A DNA stretch of 43,025 nucleotides, taken from assembly GCA_003223115.1 (NCBI GenBank), contig QHXW01000497.1, forward strand, positions 1 through 43,025. The letters run 5' to 3'. Below the pieces are notes generated by a model. That model made no database searches, was not told where the DNA came from, and saw nothing but the letters and a program-made list of their open reading frames with translations. Positions 23,543 through 31,612 of the stretch are shown in pieces. A program made the translations under genes and the position numbers. How positions within the stretch are numbered: the first letter of the stretch is position 1; each line of letters starts with the position of its first letter. The stretch is from Acidobacteriota bacterium (GTDB lineage: Bacteria > Acidobacteriota > Terriglobia > Bryobacterales > Bryobacteraceae).

Positions 23543-24451
23543 TTAGTAAAAGTACAGGACGTCGGGGCGTACCGCGTGGTTTGCCTCGGCGCAAGGACCA
23601 CACTTGGTCCGATAGCCGGGCCAGGCCTCGCGCACCAGTTTGGGCACGGTCCAGGGGTGGTCGGGCGCATGGTAGGTGCATAGCGACATGCGCGGATGAT
23701 ATTTGCCGATCGTGTCGTGGGCGCCCACAATGGCGCGCGGCTCGGCGCCCTCGATGTCCATTTTGATGAAATCGACGCGATCGAGCTTCAACTCGGAAAC
23801 CAGCTTGTCGATGGTCGTCAGCGGGATGCCCTTGACCTCTTTGCCGCCCTCGCGGTGAATGAGGAAGCTGTCGGCCGCCGAGTTTTGCGGATCGATCTGC
23901 ATGGGCATGATCTCGTCTTTATCCCAAACGCCTTTGGGATAAACAATGACGCGCCCGGCGGAAATCTCGTCTTTGAAATTCCGGCGGAGGCATTCAATGT
24001 TTTCGGGTGCCGGCTCAATCGCCACCACCAGCTTCGCACCATCATTCAGCCACACACGCGCGGTCACCCCCACGTTGGCGCCGCAATCCAGCACCACCTC
24101 GCCGGCACGCGCCGATTGCTGACCGTCGCCATAAATCCTGCGCTTCTGCTCGGCCAAGTTAAACGGCAGCACGTACCGGCTGCCTACCGGAATCCAGAAC
24201 CGGCCCGAGGGTGTGTCCCACAATTCAAATCCGGCGGCATCGGTCTCAACCCACTTGCTCGCGGCCAGGATCTGGTCTTTGTACGCGATCTGACGCCGCA
24301 GATTTTCATTACTCTTGACGGCCTCAGACAGCGAACAAACGGGACTGCGGCCGACGGCGGCCAAAGCAAAAAGTCTCGCTGGCGGGTAGAGCCACGCAAG
24401 CGCGGCGAGTACGATCACCAGGAATAGAACGATGCGAATAAAACGGGACAA
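23543..24451 (-). CDS. Membrane-anchored FkbM family methyltransferase
   Basis: I chose TTG 24451 as start: AAGGAG is 7 nt upstream, only a few bp after the ketosynthase stop; the longer frame to 24595 lies inside that gene. The 302-residue product begins with a transmembrane anchor (RFIRIVLFLVIVLAALAWLY). The SAM-binding motif VVLDCGANVGVTARVWL, then AIEPAPENIECLRRNF, the FkbM hallmark VDFIKMDIEGAEPRAI and C-terminal MSLCTYHAPDHP follow. FkbM enzymes O-methylate sugars or polyketides. The anchor and the following PVCSLSEAVK segment suggest action at the membrane. Translational coupling with the ketosynthase implies a shared pathway. Confidence 0.85.
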   Translation of the reverse strand: MSRFIRIVLFLVIVLAALAWLYPPARLFALAAVGRSPVCSLSEAVKSNENLRRQIAYKDQILAASKWVETDAAGFELWDTPSGRFWIPVGSRYVLPFNLAEQKRRIYGDGQQSARAGEVVLDCGANVGVTARVWLNDGAKLVVAIEPAPENIECLRRNFKDEISAGRVIVYPKGVWDKDEIMPMQIDPQNSAADSFLIHREGGKEVKGIPLTTIDKLVSELKLDRVDFIKMDIEGAEPRAIVGAHDTIGKYHPRMSLCTYHAPDHPWTVPKLVREAWPGYRTKCGPCAEANHAVRPDVLYFY

Positions 24452-24461
24452 ATCAGGCTCC

Positions 24462-25709
24462 TTAGAGTTTGCGTAGAATGAGGGCCGAATTCTTGCTGCC
24501 GAAAGCGATACAGTTGGCGACCGCGTACTCCACATCCATCCGGCGGGCCTGATTGGCGATGTAATCGAGATCGCATTCCGGATCAGGCTCTTCAATGTTC
24601 AGCGTGGCCGGTGCGATTCCATCGCGCATGGCCAGCAGCGTGACCGAGACGCCTGCCGCTCCGCATGCGCCCTGCGGATGGCCGATAAGGCTTTTGACCG
24701 ACGAGCCCGCCACTTTATACGCATGGCCGTCGAAAGCCAGCTTGATGGCGCGCGTTTCGATGCGGTCATTCAGCTCGGTGGAAGTGCCGTGATAGTTGAT
24801 GTATTGCACGGCTTCGCGCGAAACGCCGGCTTCTTCCATCGCCATGTTGATGGTGCGCGCAGGTTCCTCTCCGCATTCCTCCAGCCGGACGCGGTGGAAA
24901 GCTTCGCAGGTAGAAGCGTAGCCTACAATTTCGCCGTAGATGTGGACACCTCGCGCCAGGGCGTGCTCGCGCTCTTCGAGCACGAAGAACCACGCGCCTT
25001 CACCCAGCACGAAGCCGTCGCGGTCGCGAGAAAACGGCCGTGAGGCGCGATGCGGCTCATGATTCCAGCTCGATGTGAGAATGCGCATCAGGATGAACCC
25101 GCGCAGAATCAGTGGCGCGATGGGGGCGTCCACGCCGCCCGTGACCATGGTGTCGATCACGCCCGTTTGAATGTTGCGATAGGAGTAACCGATGGCGTCG
25201 GTGGACGAAGTGCAGCCGGTCGAAACGATGTGGCTCATGCCGCGAAAGCCGAAGTGCATCGAGACTTCGCTGGCCAGTGTGCCGATCGTTCCGGTGGGAA
25301 TGGTGTACACGCTGCACTGCTTCTTGTGCCCCGTATAGTAGAGCCGATATTGCTCTTCGGTGAATTCTTGGCTGCCGCCGCCTGACCCGACAATTACGCC
25401 CACACGGCGGAGATCCTCCCGCGGCATGGATTTCGGCTCGATACCGGCATCCACGAGCGCCTCGTCTACGGCCGCCAAAGCCAGCGGTACGGCGCGTGAA
25501 ACATGTGGACGGTCCTTGGGCGTCACGTATCGGCGCTCATCGAAGTTCAAAATTTCACCAGCGACTTGCACCGCGTGATCGCAAGGATCAAAACGGCTGA
25601 TCCTGCGGATGCCGCTGCGGCCCTCCAGCGTAGCCTTCCAAAAATTTTCCCGGCCTGTTCCGTTTGGGCTTACGGCCCCCATTCCCGTGACGACGACGCG
25701 GCGTGGCAT
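24462..25709 (-). CDS. Beta-ketoacyl-ACP synthase II family (FabF-like)
   Basis: The 415-residue enzyme has the complete condensing triad: Cys166 in STGCTSSTDAI, His307 in NYHGTSTELND and His344 in SLIGHPQGACGAAG, with Lys339. N-terminal RRVVVTGMGAVSPNG is typical of FabF. It elongates acyl chains on an acyl carrier protein. No acpP, fabD or fabG is adjacent, and the next genes are a methyltransferase and a flavoprotein. It may therefore be a secondary or polyketide-type ketosynthase rather than the housekeeping FabF; the motif set alone cannot separate the two, so no symbol is given. Confidence 0.88.
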   Translation of the reverse strand: MPRRVVVTGMGAVSPNGTGRENFWKATLEGRSGIRRISRFDPCDHAVQVAGEILNFDERRYVTPKDRPHVSRAVPLALAAVDEALVDAGIEPKSMPREDLRRVGVIVGSGGGSQEFTEEQYRLYYTGHKKQCSVYTIPTGTIGTLASEVSMHFGFRGMSHIVSTGCTSSTDAIGYSYRNIQTGVIDTMVTGGVDAPIAPLILRGFILMRILTSSWNHEPHRASRPFSRDRDGFVLGEGAWFFVLEEREHALARGVHIYGEIVGYASTCEAFHRVRLEECGEEPARTINMAMEEAGVSREAVQYINYHGTSTELNDRIETRAIKLAFDGHAYKVAGSSVKSLIGHPQGACGAAGVSVTLLAMRDGIAPATLNIEEPDPECDLDYIANQARRMDVEYAVANCIAFGSKNSALILRKL

Positions 25710-25846
25710 TTTGAATATAGTTGGCGAACCAGTACCAGAGACGACTGCACCGCTTCTTTGCCGGAGGCTACAGGCCGTTGCAGCGCTACACCCTGCGACT
25801 GGAGAATTTATTGCGTTTTTCCTTCTCGTCAGTATAGGCTGTTTTC

Positions 25847-26329
25847 ATGTCTCCAGGAAACGGAGCCCGGCCCAATCTGTTCATGGCCCTAGCTGGAATT
25901 GAGGCCGGCATCGTGGGCGGGCTCATCCTGCTGGGATACCTGACGCTCGACTCTGCCTGGCATCGACGCGGATTTTGGGCCGTTCCAAACCTGCTGGCTT
26001 CAACATTTTATGGCGAATCGGCTTACGCTCCCGGGTTTGGCGCGCGCACCAGCGCTGGCCTTGCGCTTCTGCTGGTCATTTATGGAGCTTTGGGAGCTTT
26101 GTTCGGCCTGATCATCAGGGATCATGGTACCCGGCTACGCGTGACGCTGTTCGGACTCATTTTCGCGGCCGGCTGGTTCTTTCTCTCTTTCGAATTCCTG
26201 TGGAAGCACGTAAACCCCCTGGTTCAGCTCTACAGCCCCGACCGCGCTATGCTCGTCGGGCATCTGATTTATGGGGGCGTACTGGGCCGCCGCTTCCCCG
26301 CTTACCTGAAATCGTTGCACGGAGTGTAG
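25847..26329 (+). CDS. Hypothetical membrane protein, four helices
   Basis: The 160-residue protein has four predicted transmembrane segments: AGIEAGIVGGLILLGYLTL, GLALLLVIYGALGALFGLII, LFGLIFAAGWFFLSFEFLW and a weaker AMLVGHLIYGGVLG. Polar loops contain FYGESAYAPGFG and KHVNPLVQLYSPDRA. I do not recognise the family. It is divergent from the ketosynthase operon and lies 82 bp upstream of hemW. Confidence 0.7.
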   Translation: MSPGNGARPNLFMALAGIEAGIVGGLILLGYLTLDSAWHRRGFWAVPNLLASTFYGESAYAPGFGARTSAGLALLLVIYGALGALFGLIIRDHGTRLRVTLFGLIFAAGWFFLSFEFLWKHVNPLVQLYSPDRAMLVGHLIYGGVLGRRFPAYLKSLHGV

Positions 26330-26411
26330 CTGGCCGGTCTTGGGGTACGACGGGGGCGATCGCTGTAAGGTGGGCACGCCCGGGCGGCGCTCTCCGGTAT
26401 CATGAAACCAA

Positions 26412-27512
26412 GTGGCCGGCGTTTACATTTCCTACCCGTTCTGCGCCCAGAAATGCACGTATTGTAATTTCGCCTCAGGCGTTTTTCCTCGCGATCTGGA
26501 ATCGAAGTATTTGGAAACTCTGCAGTCCGAGATCGCCAGCTACCCGTGGGAGTGGCGGCCGGAGACGGTTTACCTCGGCGGAGGCACACCCAGTGCAATG
26601 GACCCCGCCGCGCTGGCGAAAATCCTGGCAGCCATTCCGGGCCGGCCGTGGATTGAAGCCACAATCGAGGCTGCGCCGCGCTCGTTGAGTGCCGATAAAA
26701 TCCTCGCGTGGGAGTCGTACGGCATCAACCGGGTGAGCCTCGGCGTTCAGAGCTTCATCGGGTGCGAGATCATGCGCATCGGCCGTAAGCACACCGCAGA
26801 AATCGTCGCGAGCGAGATCTCCCTTCTGCGCGAGCGCAAAATTGGGAACATCAATATCGATCTGATCGCCGGACTGCCGGGCCAGACCAGGGCCTCGTGG
26901 GAGGAATCTCTGGACTGGATCGAGCGCCTTGCGCCGCCGCATGTTTCGATATACATGCTCGAAATTGATGAAGACAGCCGGTTGGGCAACGAAATCCTGC
27001 TCGGGGGCAAACGCTATGGGGCACCCGATGTTCCGCCGGAGGACCTGAGCATCGAGCTGTACGAAAGGGCCGTTGAGCGCCTGGCAGCGATCGGGATCCG
27101 CCGCTACGAAATTTCGAATTTCGCACTACCCGGACTGGAATCGAAGCACAATTTGAAATATTGGCGGCTCCATCCCTACGCTGGCTTCGGCGCTGACGCC
27201 CATTCCTTCGATGGCCGCTCGCGCTCACAAAATGCGGAAACCGCGTCGGAATATGTGGCGCGCTTCGAACGCAATGAAACCCTATGCGTGGAGATGACTC
27301 CGACGCGGGCCGAGGAGGAGAAGTTTTTTGTGGGGCTGCGGTTATCTGAAGGCGTGCGCCCTGAAGCTCTCGAGTGGCACCGTTACGGCGAAGCCATTCA
27401 TCGTTTTGTAGCCCAGGGGCTGTTGGAGCAAATAGACGGCGCCCTGCGGCTCACCGATCGCGGCGTTTTGTTGTCCAATGAAGTCTTCCAGGAGTTTTTG
27501 AGCGAATCATGA
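26412..27512 (+). CDS. hemW: Radical SAM heme chaperone HemW
   Basis: The 366-residue protein starts at GTG 26412 (a nearby ATG at 26402 is out of frame). The radical SAM motif CAQKCTYC (Cys11, Cys15, Cys18) lies at the N-terminus as in HemW, followed by [38 protein letters not shown] and [23 protein letters not shown] and KHNLKYW are HemW/HemN-family signatures. HemW binds heme and inserts it into respiratory enzymes; true HemN differs by an extra N-terminal segment before the cluster, missing here. The stop overlaps the next start (ATGA). Confidence 0.9.
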   Translation: MAGVYISYPFCAQKCTYCNFASGVFPRDLESKYLETLQSEIASYPWEWRPETVYLGGGTPSAMDPAALAKILAAIPGRPWIEATIEAAPRSLSADKILAWESYGINRVSLGVQSFIGCEIMRIGRKHTAEIVASEISLLRERKIGNINIDLIAGLPGQTRASWEESLDWIERLAPPHVSIYMLEIDEDSRLGNEILLGGKRYGAPDVPPEDLSIELYERAVERLAAIGIRRYEISNFALPGLESKHNLKYWRLHPYAGFGADAHSFDGRSRSQNAETASEYVARFERNETLCVEMTPTRAEEEKFFVGLRLSEGVRPEALEWHRYGEAIHRFVAQGLLEQIDGALRLTDRGVLLSNEVFQEFLSES

Positions 27513-28558
27513 TCGACCTGCGCAGCGATACCGTTACCAGACCCACCTCGGCCATGCGCCGCGCCATGGCTGAAGCCGAAGTGGGCGACGATGTTTACGG
27601 TGAAGATCCCACCGTCAACCGTCTCGAACGACGCGCCGCCGAGATCATGGGCAAGGAAGCAGCGGTGTTGGTGCCCACGGGCACGATGGGGAACACCATA
27701 GCCGTCAAGCTGCACACCGGGCACGGCCAGGAGGTCATCTGTGAAGCGCGCTCGCACGTTTTCAATTACGAGCTGGCGATGATGGCCTGGTTCTCGGGTT
27801 GCTTAGCGCGGCCCATCTCTTCGCCCGACGGCATTCTGCAGTGGGACCAGATACGCCGCGAGATTCGCCCGCTCGGCCCGCACTGGGCGCCCACGGGTTT
27901 GATCGAAATCGAGGACACGCACAACATGGCTGGCGGCGCCGTGTATCCCCTGGAAGTGATTCGCCAGATCTCTGACGGTGCGCACGAACTGGGGGTCAAA
28001 GTCCACATGGATGGCGCGCGCGTGTTCAACGCCGCTGAAGCGCTCGGGATTTCCGTGCGAGAGATCGTAAAACCTGTTGATACCGTCATGTTCTGTCTGT
28101 CGAAAGCGCTGGGGGCGCCGGTAGGATCGATGCTCGCCGGCACTGGCGAGGCGATCGCACAAGGCCGGCTCTATCGCAAGCGTCTTGGGGGCGGGATGCG
28201 GCAGGCCGGAGTGCTGGCGGCGGCGGGCTTGATTGCGCTCGAGGAACATCCGAAACTGCTGCGCCGCGATCATGAAAACGCGCGATTTCTGGCTACCGCG
28301 CTCGCCAGGATTCCCGGCATCGGCATTGACGCCCCCGCTGTCCAGACCAACATCGTGATCTTCGATGTAAGCGGCACCGGCCTTACTCCATCGGAATTCA
28401 GCGCCCGGCTCAAGCAGCGGGACGTGCTGATCAACGGCATCAATGCGCATCAAATGCGAATCGTGACGCACTACGACGTCGATCGGGCCGGATGCCAGCA
28501 GGCACTCGAAATGATCGAGCAGGTGGCGGCCGGAGCAGTGGCAGGCGCGAGAGCGTAG
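27509..28558 (+). CDS. ltaE: Low-specificity L-threonine aldolase
   Basis: The 349-residue PLP enzyme begins [20 protein letters not shown] and has [16 protein letters not shown], both family hallmarks. The PLP-binding Lys is Lys199 in [14 protein letters not shown]; Asp168 in [12 protein letters not shown] contacts the pyridine nitrogen. The reaction cleaves L-threonine or L-allo-threonine to glycine and acetaldehyde. It is coupled to hemW by a 4-bp overlap, although the functions are not obviously related beyond glycine being a heme precursor in organisms using the C4 route. Confidence 0.92.
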   Translation: MIDLRSDTVTRPTSAMRRAMAEAEVGDDVYGEDPTVNRLERRAAEIMGKEAAVLVPTGTMGNTIAVKLHTGHGQEVICEARSHVFNYELAMMAWFSGCLARPISSPDGILQWDQIRREIRPLGPHWAPTGLIEIEDTHNMAGGAVYPLEVIRQISDGAHELGVKVHMDGARVFNAAEALGISVREIVKPVDTVMFCLSKALGAPVGSMLAGTGEAIAQGRLYRKRLGGGMRQAGVLAAAGLIALEEHPKLLRRDHENARFLATALARIPGIGIDAPAVQTNIVIFDVSGTGLTPSEFSARLKQRDVLINGINAHQMRIVTHYDVDRAGCQQALEMIEQVAAGAVAGARA

Positions 28559-28618
28559 AACTCAGCACGTGAGCTGAAATTCACCGGCGGTTGTCATCCA
28601 TCAACGCCGGGCTGGGAT

Positions 28619-29605
28619 CTACTGGTTCAGATACGTCTTGACATCGGGGTGCAACAGCGTTTTCACGTCCGGTTTGTCGAGCTCGGCTTTGGTGATCACA
28701 CGCGCGCTCAAGTCGATGATCTTCGGCGGAGTCTTGCCGTACAGTTTGTCCACTAGCGTTTTGACGGCCTCGTAACCGATGCGAAAAGGGTCCTGCGCCA
28801 CCAGCGCATCGATAGTGCCGTTCTTCAAGTCGTCAATCATTCCTTCGCTGGCGTCGAAGGCCACGAATTTGATTTTGCCGGCGAGACGCCGCGATTTGAG
28901 CGCCAGGGCCGTACCTACCGAACTCGGCTCAGTAGAGGCAAAAATGCCGTCGAGATTGGGATGAGCCGTCAAAATGTTTTCTGCCACAGCCATGGCCTTT
29001 GACCGGTCAGACATGCCGTACTGGCTTTGCACGATGTGTATGGCGGGAAATTCTTTGGTGATCACGTCCCGAAAGCCGCGCTCGCGCTCCGTTGTCGAAT
29101 AGCTGCCGGGCACGTGCAGCACCATCGCAATCGAGCCTTTCTCGTGCAGCAGTTCAGCGAGTTTGTGCGCGGCTGCCTGGCCGGCGGCGTAGTTGTTGGT
29201 TGCCACGAAAGTCATGTAATGGGTCGAATCCACGCCAGAGTCGAATATGGTGACCGGAATGCCGGCTTTCGCCGCGCGATCGAGCGAACCATCGAGCGCC
29301 GTGCGATCCTGCGCGGCCACAGCCAGACCGTCCACATGCCGAGCAATCATGGAGTCGACAATTTCGATCTGCCGGCTGTAATCGGTCTCGGTGGCGGGAC
29401 CATTCCACACGACTTCGACTCCCAGTTCTTGACCCGCGGCCATAGCGCCAGCTTCGACCGAGACCCAGAACAGGTGCGAGGTCGCTTTGGGGACCACGGC
29501 AATAACTTTCTTTCGGCTCACATTACAGGAGACCAGGACAAGACTCAGTACCAATGCGCTGATGAGGGAGAGGTGGACTCGGGCGCCGTCGCGATTATTG
29601 CGCAC
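28619..29605 (-). CDS. Sugar-binding lipoprotein of a ribose-type ABC importer
   Basis: The 328-residue protein has a lipoprotein signal with lipobox LVSC (Cys27) and a Peripla_BP_4 fold: KVIAVVPKATSHLFWVSVEA, VEVVWNGPATETDYSRQIEI, HVDGLAVAAQDRTALDGSLD, GIPVTIFDSGVDS, FASTEPSSVGTALALKSR and VAQDPFRIGYEAVKTL. Such proteins deliver sugars to RbsA/RbsC-type importers. In this window the only such pair is at 16744-19253, so it is the likely partner although about 11 kb away. The start lies inside the end of the upstream SDR gene (11-bp overlap), so the two are coupled. Confidence 0.88.
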   Translation of the reverse strand: MRNNRDGARVHLSLISALVLSLVLVSCNVSRKKVIAVVPKATSHLFWVSVEAGAMAAGQELGVEVVWNGPATETDYSRQIEIVDSMIARHVDGLAVAAQDRTALDGSLDRAAKAGIPVTIFDSGVDSTHYMTFVATNNYAAGQAAAHKLAELLHEKGSIAMVLHVPGSYSTTERERGFRDVITKEFPAIHIVQSQYGMSDRSKAMAVAENILTAHPNLDGIFASTEPSSVGTALALKSRRLAGKIKFVAFDASEGMIDDLKNGTIDALVAQDPFRIGYEAVKTLVDKLYGKTPPKIIDLSARVITKAELDKPDVKTLLHPDVKTYLNQ

Positions 29606-30353
29606 ACCAGCCGCCGTCGATCAGGATGTCGGTCCCGGTGATAAAGCCTGAATCTTCGGAGCACAGAAAAACCGCGAGTTGGCCCACCTCTTCGACGCGT
29701 CCCCAACGTCCCAACGGGATTCGCGAAATGAAGAACTGGTTCAGCTCGGGGTTTTGCAGCAGCGGCGTATTCATCTCGGTGGCAAAGGGACCAGGGCTGA
29801 TGGCATTCACCGTGATCCCCCCGGCGGCCAGTTCGAGCGCCAGCGCCCGCGTGATACCCAGCACCGCCGTCTTACTAGCCGAATAAGCGCTGCGGCCGGG
29901 CAGCGATGTGTGGGCCATGGTCGACCCTAGATTGATCACACGCCCCCACTTACCGGCCTTCATCTTCGGGACAAACGCCCGGCACATCAGAAATACACTG
30001 GTGAGATTGGTATCGTTGACGCGAGTCCATTCCTCGAGCGTGAACTCCGTGATCGCCTTGCGAATATTGATGCCCGCGTTATTAATCAGAATATGGACGC
30101 CGCCAAAGGCCTCACCGATCTCGCGCTCGAGCCGCTGCACCTGGTCTTCCCGCGAAACATCCGCCTGAAACGCGCGCGCTTCTCCGCCGGCGCTCTTCAC
30201 CACGCTTGCCGTCTGGTTCAATTGCTCCAGATTCCGGGACACCAGCGCGAGCCGCCCGCCTTCTGCCGCGAGTGCTAGCGCCATGGCCCTCCCCAGACCC
30301 TTGCTGGCGCCTGTAATCACTGCCGTTTTGCCGTCTAATTTCTTGTCGCTCAT
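29595..30353 (-). CDS. Short-chain dehydrogenase/reductase
   Basis: The 252-residue classical SDR has the cofactor motif TGASKGLG (14-21), NNAG at 91-94, and the catalytic set Ser144, Tyr157 and Lys161 (YSASK). Near the C-terminus GTDILIDGGW is typical. Similarity of the pattern to gluconate 5-dehydrogenase or 3-oxoacyl reductase does not fix the substrate. The adjacent, overlapping sugar-binding lipoprotein gene suggests oxidation of an imported sugar or polyol. Confidence 0.9.
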   Translation of the reverse strand: MSDKKLDGKTAVITGASKGLGRAMALALAAEGGRLALVSRNLEQLNQTASVVKSAGGEARAFQADVSREDQVQRLEREIGEAFGGVHILINNAGINIRKAITEFTLEEWTRVNDTNLTSVFLMCRAFVPKMKAGKWGRVINLGSTMAHTSLPGRSAYSASKTAVLGITRALALELAAGGITVNAISPGPFATEMNTPLLQNPELNQFFISRIPLGRWGRVEEVGQLAVFLCSEDSGFITGTDILIDGGWCAQ

Positions 30354-30460
30354 ATAGTTTGATCGATGACCGCTGTCTGACGCCCCCGCGAGTCGTTAGC
30401 CCTTTGCTCCGCGTGGGCATTGTTCCGGCCGGTCCAAGTATCTTACGATAGAGGGATCTG

Positions 30461-31459
30461 ATGATGCGAAAAACAATCGTAATTCTGGTTGCGGTGTGCC
30501 TACCCGCTTTCGGAGATTTTAGCTACGAGCAAACGGCCAAACTCACCGGCGGCATGCTGGCCGGCATGATGAAGTTCGCCGGCGTGTTCTCAAAACAGGC
30601 ACGGGAGCCCATGGTCACAACGGTCGCGGTGAAGGGGGACCGCATGCTGCACGCCGGCGCCCACCAGGCCAAAATCATCGATCTCGAGAAGGAGACCATC
30701 ACGGACATCAACTTCGATAAGAAGCAGTACTCGGTCATGAGCTTCGATCAGATGAAGCAGGCCATGGCCCAGGCCTCGCAGCAGATGAAGGGCAACAACC
30801 CCAACACTCCGGACATGAACTTCAAAGTTTCCACCAAAGACACCGGCCAAAAACGACAGATCGCTGGTTTCGACACCCACGAGGTAGTGCTCACGGTGGA
30901 TATGGTAGGCACCGACCAGCAATCGGGCCAGAGTGGCGGCATGCAAGTGGTTTCGGACATGTGGCTTGCGCCTAAAGTTACCGGCTACGACGAGATCCCA
31001 AACTTCTACAAACGCATGATGCAGAAGCTGAACTGGGCGCCCAGCGCCTTGGGAGGACTTTCCAACCGGCCCGATCTCGCCAAGGGATTTGCCGCGATGT
31101 ATCAGGAGGGTTCGAAGCTGGACGGCATGCCCGTGTTCGAGACCGTCAGGATGGGGGGTCAAGGCCAAGCTGCCGCGGGAGCAGCTCCGCCGTCACAGGC
31201 TCCGCAGAACGAGCCACGCGCCGAAGAGCAGCAGACCGGCATTGGCGGTTTGTTGGGCGGCCTGGGACGCCGTAAGAAGTCGCAAGACCAGGAACAGCAG
31301 CCGGGTTCAGGCGATGCTTCAGGCGCTCTGATGGAGATGAGCATGGAAATCAGCGCCTTCTCCAATAACGCCGTGGATGCAGCGAAATTCGAGATTCCGG
31401 CCGGCTTCAAACAGGTGGAACCAGAGGAGCTCCACCAGGGAGGCCGGCGACGCCGATAA
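30461..31459 (+). CDS. Secreted protein of unknown function
   Basis: About 332 residues with a signal peptide (MRKTIVILVAVCLPAFG; ATG at 30461 or 30464), preceded by GAGGGA. The mature protein starts FSYEQTAKLTGGMLAGMMKF, then has a beta-rich part (VTTVAVKGDRMLHAGAHQAK, KETITDINFDKKQYSVMSFD) recalling DUF4412-like lipoproteins, and an internal GFDTHEVVLTVDMVGTDQQS. Residues about 235-290 are low-complexity: Pro/Gln/Glu-rich with a GIGGLLGGLGRRKK segment. The C-terminus is Arg-rich. Family membership is a guess; no catalytic motif seen. Confidence 0.65.
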   Translation: MMRKTIVILVAVCLPAFGDFSYEQTAKLTGGMLAGMMKFAGVFSKQAREPMVTTVAVKGDRMLHAGAHQAKIIDLEKETITDINFDKKQYSVMSFDQMKQAMAQASQQMKGNNPNTPDMNFKVSTKDTGQKRQIAGFDTHEVVLTVDMVGTDQQSGQSGGMQVVSDMWLAPKVTGYDEIPNFYKRMMQKLNWAPSALGGLSNRPDLAKGFAAMYQEGSKLDGMPVFETVRMGGQGQAAAGAAPPSQAPQNEPRAEEQQTGIGGLLGGLGRRKKSQDQEQQPGSGDASGALMEMSMEISAFSNNAVDAAKFEIPAGFKQVEPEELHQGGRRRR

Positions 31460-31612
31460 CACTAGGCGGAAAAAGAAGTTACCTGCACTCACTGCGACCA
31501 TCAACTCCGCAATCGAGCGTCCGCACCCTCACACAGCGTCGTGCCGAATCGCCGTTTCTGAAGCGTCCAGCGCAATGAGCCGGCCGCGCAGGTTGAGGTA
31601 TACTAACGCCAT

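Noticed and set aside
23696-24427. 243-codon frame opposite the FkbM gene
   Set aside because: Antisense frame; FkbM motifs on the minus strand are decisive.
24452-24595. Longer N-terminus of the FkbM protein from ATG 24595
   Set aside because: The extra 48 codons lie inside the ketosynthase gene; the TTG at 24451 has an AAGGAG at 7 nt and gives a clean membrane anchor.
30420-30449. TTGTTC-18 bp-TACGAT as promoter for the secreted protein at 30461
   Set aside because: It would place the RNA start within a few bases of the ATG and remove the Shine-Dalgarno sequence at 30450-30455.
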